From assembly GCA_030632865.1 (NCBI GenBank), contig DAOVTY010000146.1, positions 1 through 7,904 on the forward strand: a DNA stretch of 7,904 nucleotides. Reading direction: 5' to 3'. Under the pieces are notes generated by a model. It was not told the origin of the DNA and did not search any database. It saw only the letters and a list, made by a program, of their open reading frames with translations. This DNA comes from Bacteroidota bacterium (GTDB lineage Bacteria; Bacteroidota; Bacteroidia; Bacteroidales; Prolixibacteraceae). The number at the start of each line of letters is the position of its first letter. Position 1 is the first letter of the stretch. The position numbers were made by a program, and so were the translations under genes. This document shows positions 4,825-7,904 of the stretch, piece after piece.

Positions 4825-7800
4825 ATGAGGAAATTAATATTATTAATGATTGCCGTTTTATTTATGTCAACGGTAACTTTTGCTAAAAAGAAGGAAGTAG
4901 AAAAGGAAGCGAAAGGTGACACAATTATCACCAGTAGTTTAGTTAGTGGTTTAAAATGGAGAAGTATAGGGCCGGCATGGGCAAGTGGTAGAATCTCTGA
5001 TTTTGCTGTAAATCCAAAAAATCCAAAAGAGTATTACGTTGGAGTTGCAAGCGGTAGTGTTTGGAAAACTATTAATAATGGCACAACTTGGAAACCAATA
5101 TTCGACAAATATGGAACGTATGCAATTGGAGTAGTTGAACTTGATCCGAATAACCCGAATGTGGTATGGGTTGGAACAGGCGAAAATAACCACCAGCGTG
5201 CTTTGGGTTATGGCGATGGTGTTTATAAATCGTTAGATGGTGGAAAATCATTCAAAAACATGGGACTGAAAGAGAGTCGCCAAATTGGAGGAATTGTTAT
5301 AGATCCTCGAAATTCTGATGTCGTTTTTGTTGCTGCCGAAGGTTCTGCTTGGGGCCCGGGAGAAGAGCGAGGTTTGTATAAAACAATTGATGGTGGAAAA
5401 ATATGGAATAAAGTTTTAGAGATTAGCGAGAACACTGGTGTGAATAACGTAGTAATAGACCCGTGCAATCCTGAAATTATGTATGCAACATCAGAACAAC
5501 GCCGGCGCACATCATTCACGAAAATTGGTGGTGGTCCGGAATCGTCTGTCTATAAATCTACAGATGGTGGCGAAAACTGGAGGAAAATTACTAAAGGTTT
5601 ACCGAGTGTTCATTTAGGCGGAATGGGAATTGACGTATCGCCGGTTGACCCAAATGTGGTTTATCTAATTGTTGAAGCAGCAGATGAGAAAGGTGGTTTT
5701 TATCGCTCTACGGATAAAGGTGAAAGCTGGAATAAAATGAGCAGCCATCATTCAAGTGGCCAGTATTACAACGAGATTTTCTGCGACCCAGTAGATGTTG
5801 ATAAAGTTTACTCTGTTGAAACAAGATCGGCAGTTACATCCGATGCAGGAAAAACCTGGAGTACCATTAGTACAAGTGGCCGTCATGTAGACGACCATGC
5901 TCTTTGGATTGACCCAGTTGACACCAAACATTTTATTATTGGTGGCGATGGTGGAATATACGAAACATGGGACGGTGGATTAACTTTCGATTTTAAAGAA
6001 AATTTGCCTATCACCCAATTTTACCGTGTTCATGCCGATAATGCAGAACCATTTTATAATGTTTATGGCGGAACTCAGGATAATAATTCGATGGGAGGCC
6101 CATCGCAAACAACAAGTCGTAGCGGTGTAATAAACGACGAGTGGTATGTAACGCTTGGTGGCGATGGATTCTGGGCTGCAAGCGAGCCGGGTAATCCAGA
6201 TATTGTATATACCGAATATCAGTATGGAAACATGTCGCGCTACGATAAAAAAAGCGGTGAACGAATTAATATTAAACCCAAAGAAGGTAAAGGTGAGTTA
6301 ACCTATAAATGGAATTGGAATACACCCCTTTTTGTGAGTCCTCATAAAGGAACTCGTTTGTATGTGGCTGCCAATAAGGTTTTTAAAAGCGACGACCGTG
6401 GAAATACATGGGAAGTTATTAGTAATGATTTAACAGCTCAAGTTGATAGGAATAGTTTTCCGGTAATGGGGAAATATTGGCCGGCTGATGCAGTTCGTAA
6501 AGACGTTTCAACATCGCAGTGGGGAACTTTGGTATCTTTAGATGAATCGAGATTAGTTGAAGGTTTGCTTTATGCAGGTTCCGACGATGGTGTGATTTCT
6601 GTTACCGAAAATGGTGCAGATTGGACACAAGTAAAATCGTTTCCCGGAGTTCCAGAATATACTTATGTTAGCGATTTATGTGCCGACCGTTTCGATGAAA
6701 ATGTAGTTTATGCAACCTTCGATAATTTGAAGCGCGACGACTTTAAACCTTACGTTTATAAAAGTACCGACAAAGGGAAATCGTGGGTTTCCATTAGCGG
6801 AAATCTTCCTGAAAATGGAACAGTTCATACTATTATTCAAGATTTTATTCGCCCCGAATTACTTCTGGTAGGAACTGAATTTGGTATTTTCTTTACAATA
6901 GATAGCGGTGAAAATTGGGTGCAGTTAAAATCGGGTTTGCCAACTATTGCAGTGCGCGATATAACAATACAAGAACGCGAAAGTGATTTGGTGATAGCTA
7001 CTTTTGGTCGTGGTTTTTATGTTATGGATAATTACAGTCCACTGCGAGAGGTTTCGCACGAAATGGTAGCAGAAAATGCACATATTTTTAAAATTAAAGA
7101 TGCATTAATGTTTATTCAAACAAGCGGAAAAAGTAATCAAGGAAATACCTATTTTACTTCTCCAAATCCCGATTTTGGTGCCACTTTTACATATTATTTA
7201 AAAGAGGCTCCTAAAACTAAAAAGCAGTTACGTAAAGAAGAAGAGAAGAAGCTGTTTAAAGAGGGACAACCTATTCCTCAACCAACTTGGAGAGAAGTGG
7301 ATTTAGAGGGAAAAGAGGAAAAATCACATCTTATTTTTACTATTTACGATGCCAACGATAATGTGGTTCGCCAATTAACAGCTTCGCCATCTAAAGGTGT
7401 AAAACGGATAAATTGGGATTTACGTTATGCAATGCCAACAAGTGTTAGTGTAAGCGGAAGTTTTACTCCGGTTAAAAGCAGTGAAGGTCGCGGTCGACGT
7501 GGTGGTGGCGGTGGTATTTTAGCAATGCCTGGAACCTACAAGGTGGGTTTGAAAATGTGGCACGAAGGAGAATTAACCAATTTGGTTGACCCCGTTGAAT
7601 TCACTTGTAAAAAGTTAAATAATACAACTTTACCTGCTGAAAATTATAAAGATAATGTTGAGTTTGCTCAAAAAGTTAGTAAGCTGGCAATTGCAGTTGT
7701 GGGAACCGGAAGGATGATTAGTGAAACAACTTCAAAAGTAGAACACATTAAACAAGCTATTTATTCAACTCCGGGCGCAAGTCAGGATTTAATGGATAAG

Positions 7801-7904
7801 GCACGTGCTTTGGCAGTTGAATTGGAAAAACTCAATTTTAAAATGAATGGCACAGCAGCAAAAGCCAGTGGAGAAGAAGTTCCGCCAGAACAAGTTGCTT
7901 TAAA
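4825..7904 (+). CDS. Large secreted Asp-box/BNR beta-propeller protein (3' end beyond window)
   Basis: An open frame of 1,026 codons runs off the right edge. Residues 1-20 (MRKLILLMIAVLFMSTVTFA) are a clear Sec signal peptide, so the protein is exported. From about 40 to 720 there are at least eleven Asp-box motifs (S/T-x-D-x-G-x-x-W/F), ending near W89, F143, W194, W252, W302, W345, F388, W529, W600, W654 and W698. The pattern implies tandem beta-propellers of the sortilin/GH74-like kind, and GGTQDNN near 415 fits this class. A Lys/Glu-rich segment (about 793-812) follows, then a beta-sandwich-like part (VVRQLTASPSKGVKRINWDLRY), an Arg/Gly-rich turn (888-897) and PGTYKVGLKMW. Bacteroidota often carry proteins of this layout, annotated as glycosyl hydrolase or VPS10/sortilin-like. 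A substrate is not known, and the enzyme label is not supported by catalytic residues I can identify. Any type IX secretion tail would lie outside the window. Confidence 0.88.
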   Translation, partial: MRKLILLMIAVLFMSTVTFAKKKEVEKEAKGDTIITSSLVSGLKWRSIGPAWASGRISDFAVNPKNPKEYYVGVASGSVWKTINNGTTWKPIFDKYGTYAIGVVELDPNNPNVVWVGTGENNHQRALGYGDGVYKSLDGGKSFKNMGLKESRQIGGIVIDPRNSDVVFVAAEGSAWGPGEERGLYKTIDGGKIWNKVLEISENTGVNNVVIDPCNPEIMYATSEQRRRTSFTKIGGGPESSVYKSTDGGENWRKITKGLPSVHLGGMGIDVSPVDPNVVYLIVEAADEKGGFYRSTDKGESWNKMSSHHSSGQYYNEIFCDPVDVDKVYSVETRSAVTSDAGKTWSTISTSGRHVDDHALWIDPVDTKHFIIGGDGGIYETWDGGLTFDFKENLPITQFYRVHADNAEPFYNVYGGTQDNNSMGGPSQTTSRSGVINDEWYVTLGGDGFWAASEPGNPDIVYTEYQYGNMSRYDKKSGERINIKPKEGKGELTYKWNWNTPLFVSPHKGTRLYVAANKVFKSDDRGNTWEVISNDLTAQVDRNSFPVMGKYWPADAVRKDVSTSQWGTLVSLDESRLVEGLLYAGSDDGVISVTENGADWTQVKSFPGVPEYTYVSDLCADRFDENVVYATFDNLKRDDFKPYVYKSTDKGKSWVSISGNLPENGTVHTIIQDFIRPELLLVGTEFGIFFTIDSGENWVQLKSGLPTIAVRDITIQERESDLVIATFGRGFYVMDNYSPLREVSHEMVAENAHIFKIKDALMFIQTSGKSNQGNTYFTSPNPDFGATFTYYLKEAPKTKKQLRKEEEKKLFKEGQPIPQPTWREVDLEGKEEKSHLIFTIYDANDNVVRQLTASPSKGVKRINWDLRYAMPTSVSVSGSFTPVKSSEGRGRRGGGGGILAMPGTYKVGLKMWHEGELTNLVDPVEFTCKKLNNTTLPAENYKDNVEFAQKVSKLAIAVVGTGRMISETTSKVEHIKQAIYSTPGASQDLMDKARALAVELEKLNFKMNGTAAKASGEEVPPEQVAL

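Noticed and set aside
4256..5519. Minus-strand frames at 4256-4453, 4951-5193 and 5223-5519
   Set aside because: They are shadows of sodB and the BNR-repeat gene, whose reading frames are strongly supported by conserved motifs.

Overview
The window looks like chromosome from a Bacteroidota bacterium, most likely of the Bacteroidales/Marinilabiliales kind. It is AT-rich, start codons lack Shine-Dalgarno sequences, and several genes are preceded by TAnnTTTG-like -7 elements. The proteins (a Bacteroidota-type tyrosine recombinase, a DinF-type MATE transporter, an iron superoxide dismutase and a large secreted Asp-box/BNR-repeat protein) all have familiar Bacteroidota relatives. The species cannot be named from this sequence alone.

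Left part (1-1822, minus strand): a full-length tyrosine recombinase gene (115-1356) reads away from a tRNA-Ser(GCU)-tRNA-Pro(UGG) pair (1822 to 1646), which has its own candidate promoter and hairpin terminator. An integrase whose start faces a tRNA 3' end about 290 bp away is the classic border of an integrated island. The body of the island would lie left of the window. The gap between the tRNAs and the integrase holds short direct repeats and TGTACA palindromes that could be recombinase or regulator sites. Leftwards past the integrase stop is a short coding-like stretch that has no start codon.

Middle (2051-3936): a MATE-family efflux transporter on the minus strand, then a 587-bp gap before the superoxide dismutase. 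The gap contains the most unusual material in the window. An imperfect 27-base repeat is followed by a long bulged hairpin whose 3' strand pairs over 26 continuous bases, and then by a GC-rich intrinsic terminator. No convincing protein gene is there, so I read it as a candidate structured RNA or regulated leader just upstream of sodB.

Right part (3937-7904, plus strand): an Fe-type superoxide dismutase, a strong symmetric terminator, a candidate promoter, and a secreted protein of more than 1,026 residues with at least eleven Asp-box motifs, running off the right edge. The genes do not form one pathway. The sodB and BNR genes appear to be separate transcription units, and the link between the MATE gene and its neighbours is only positional.
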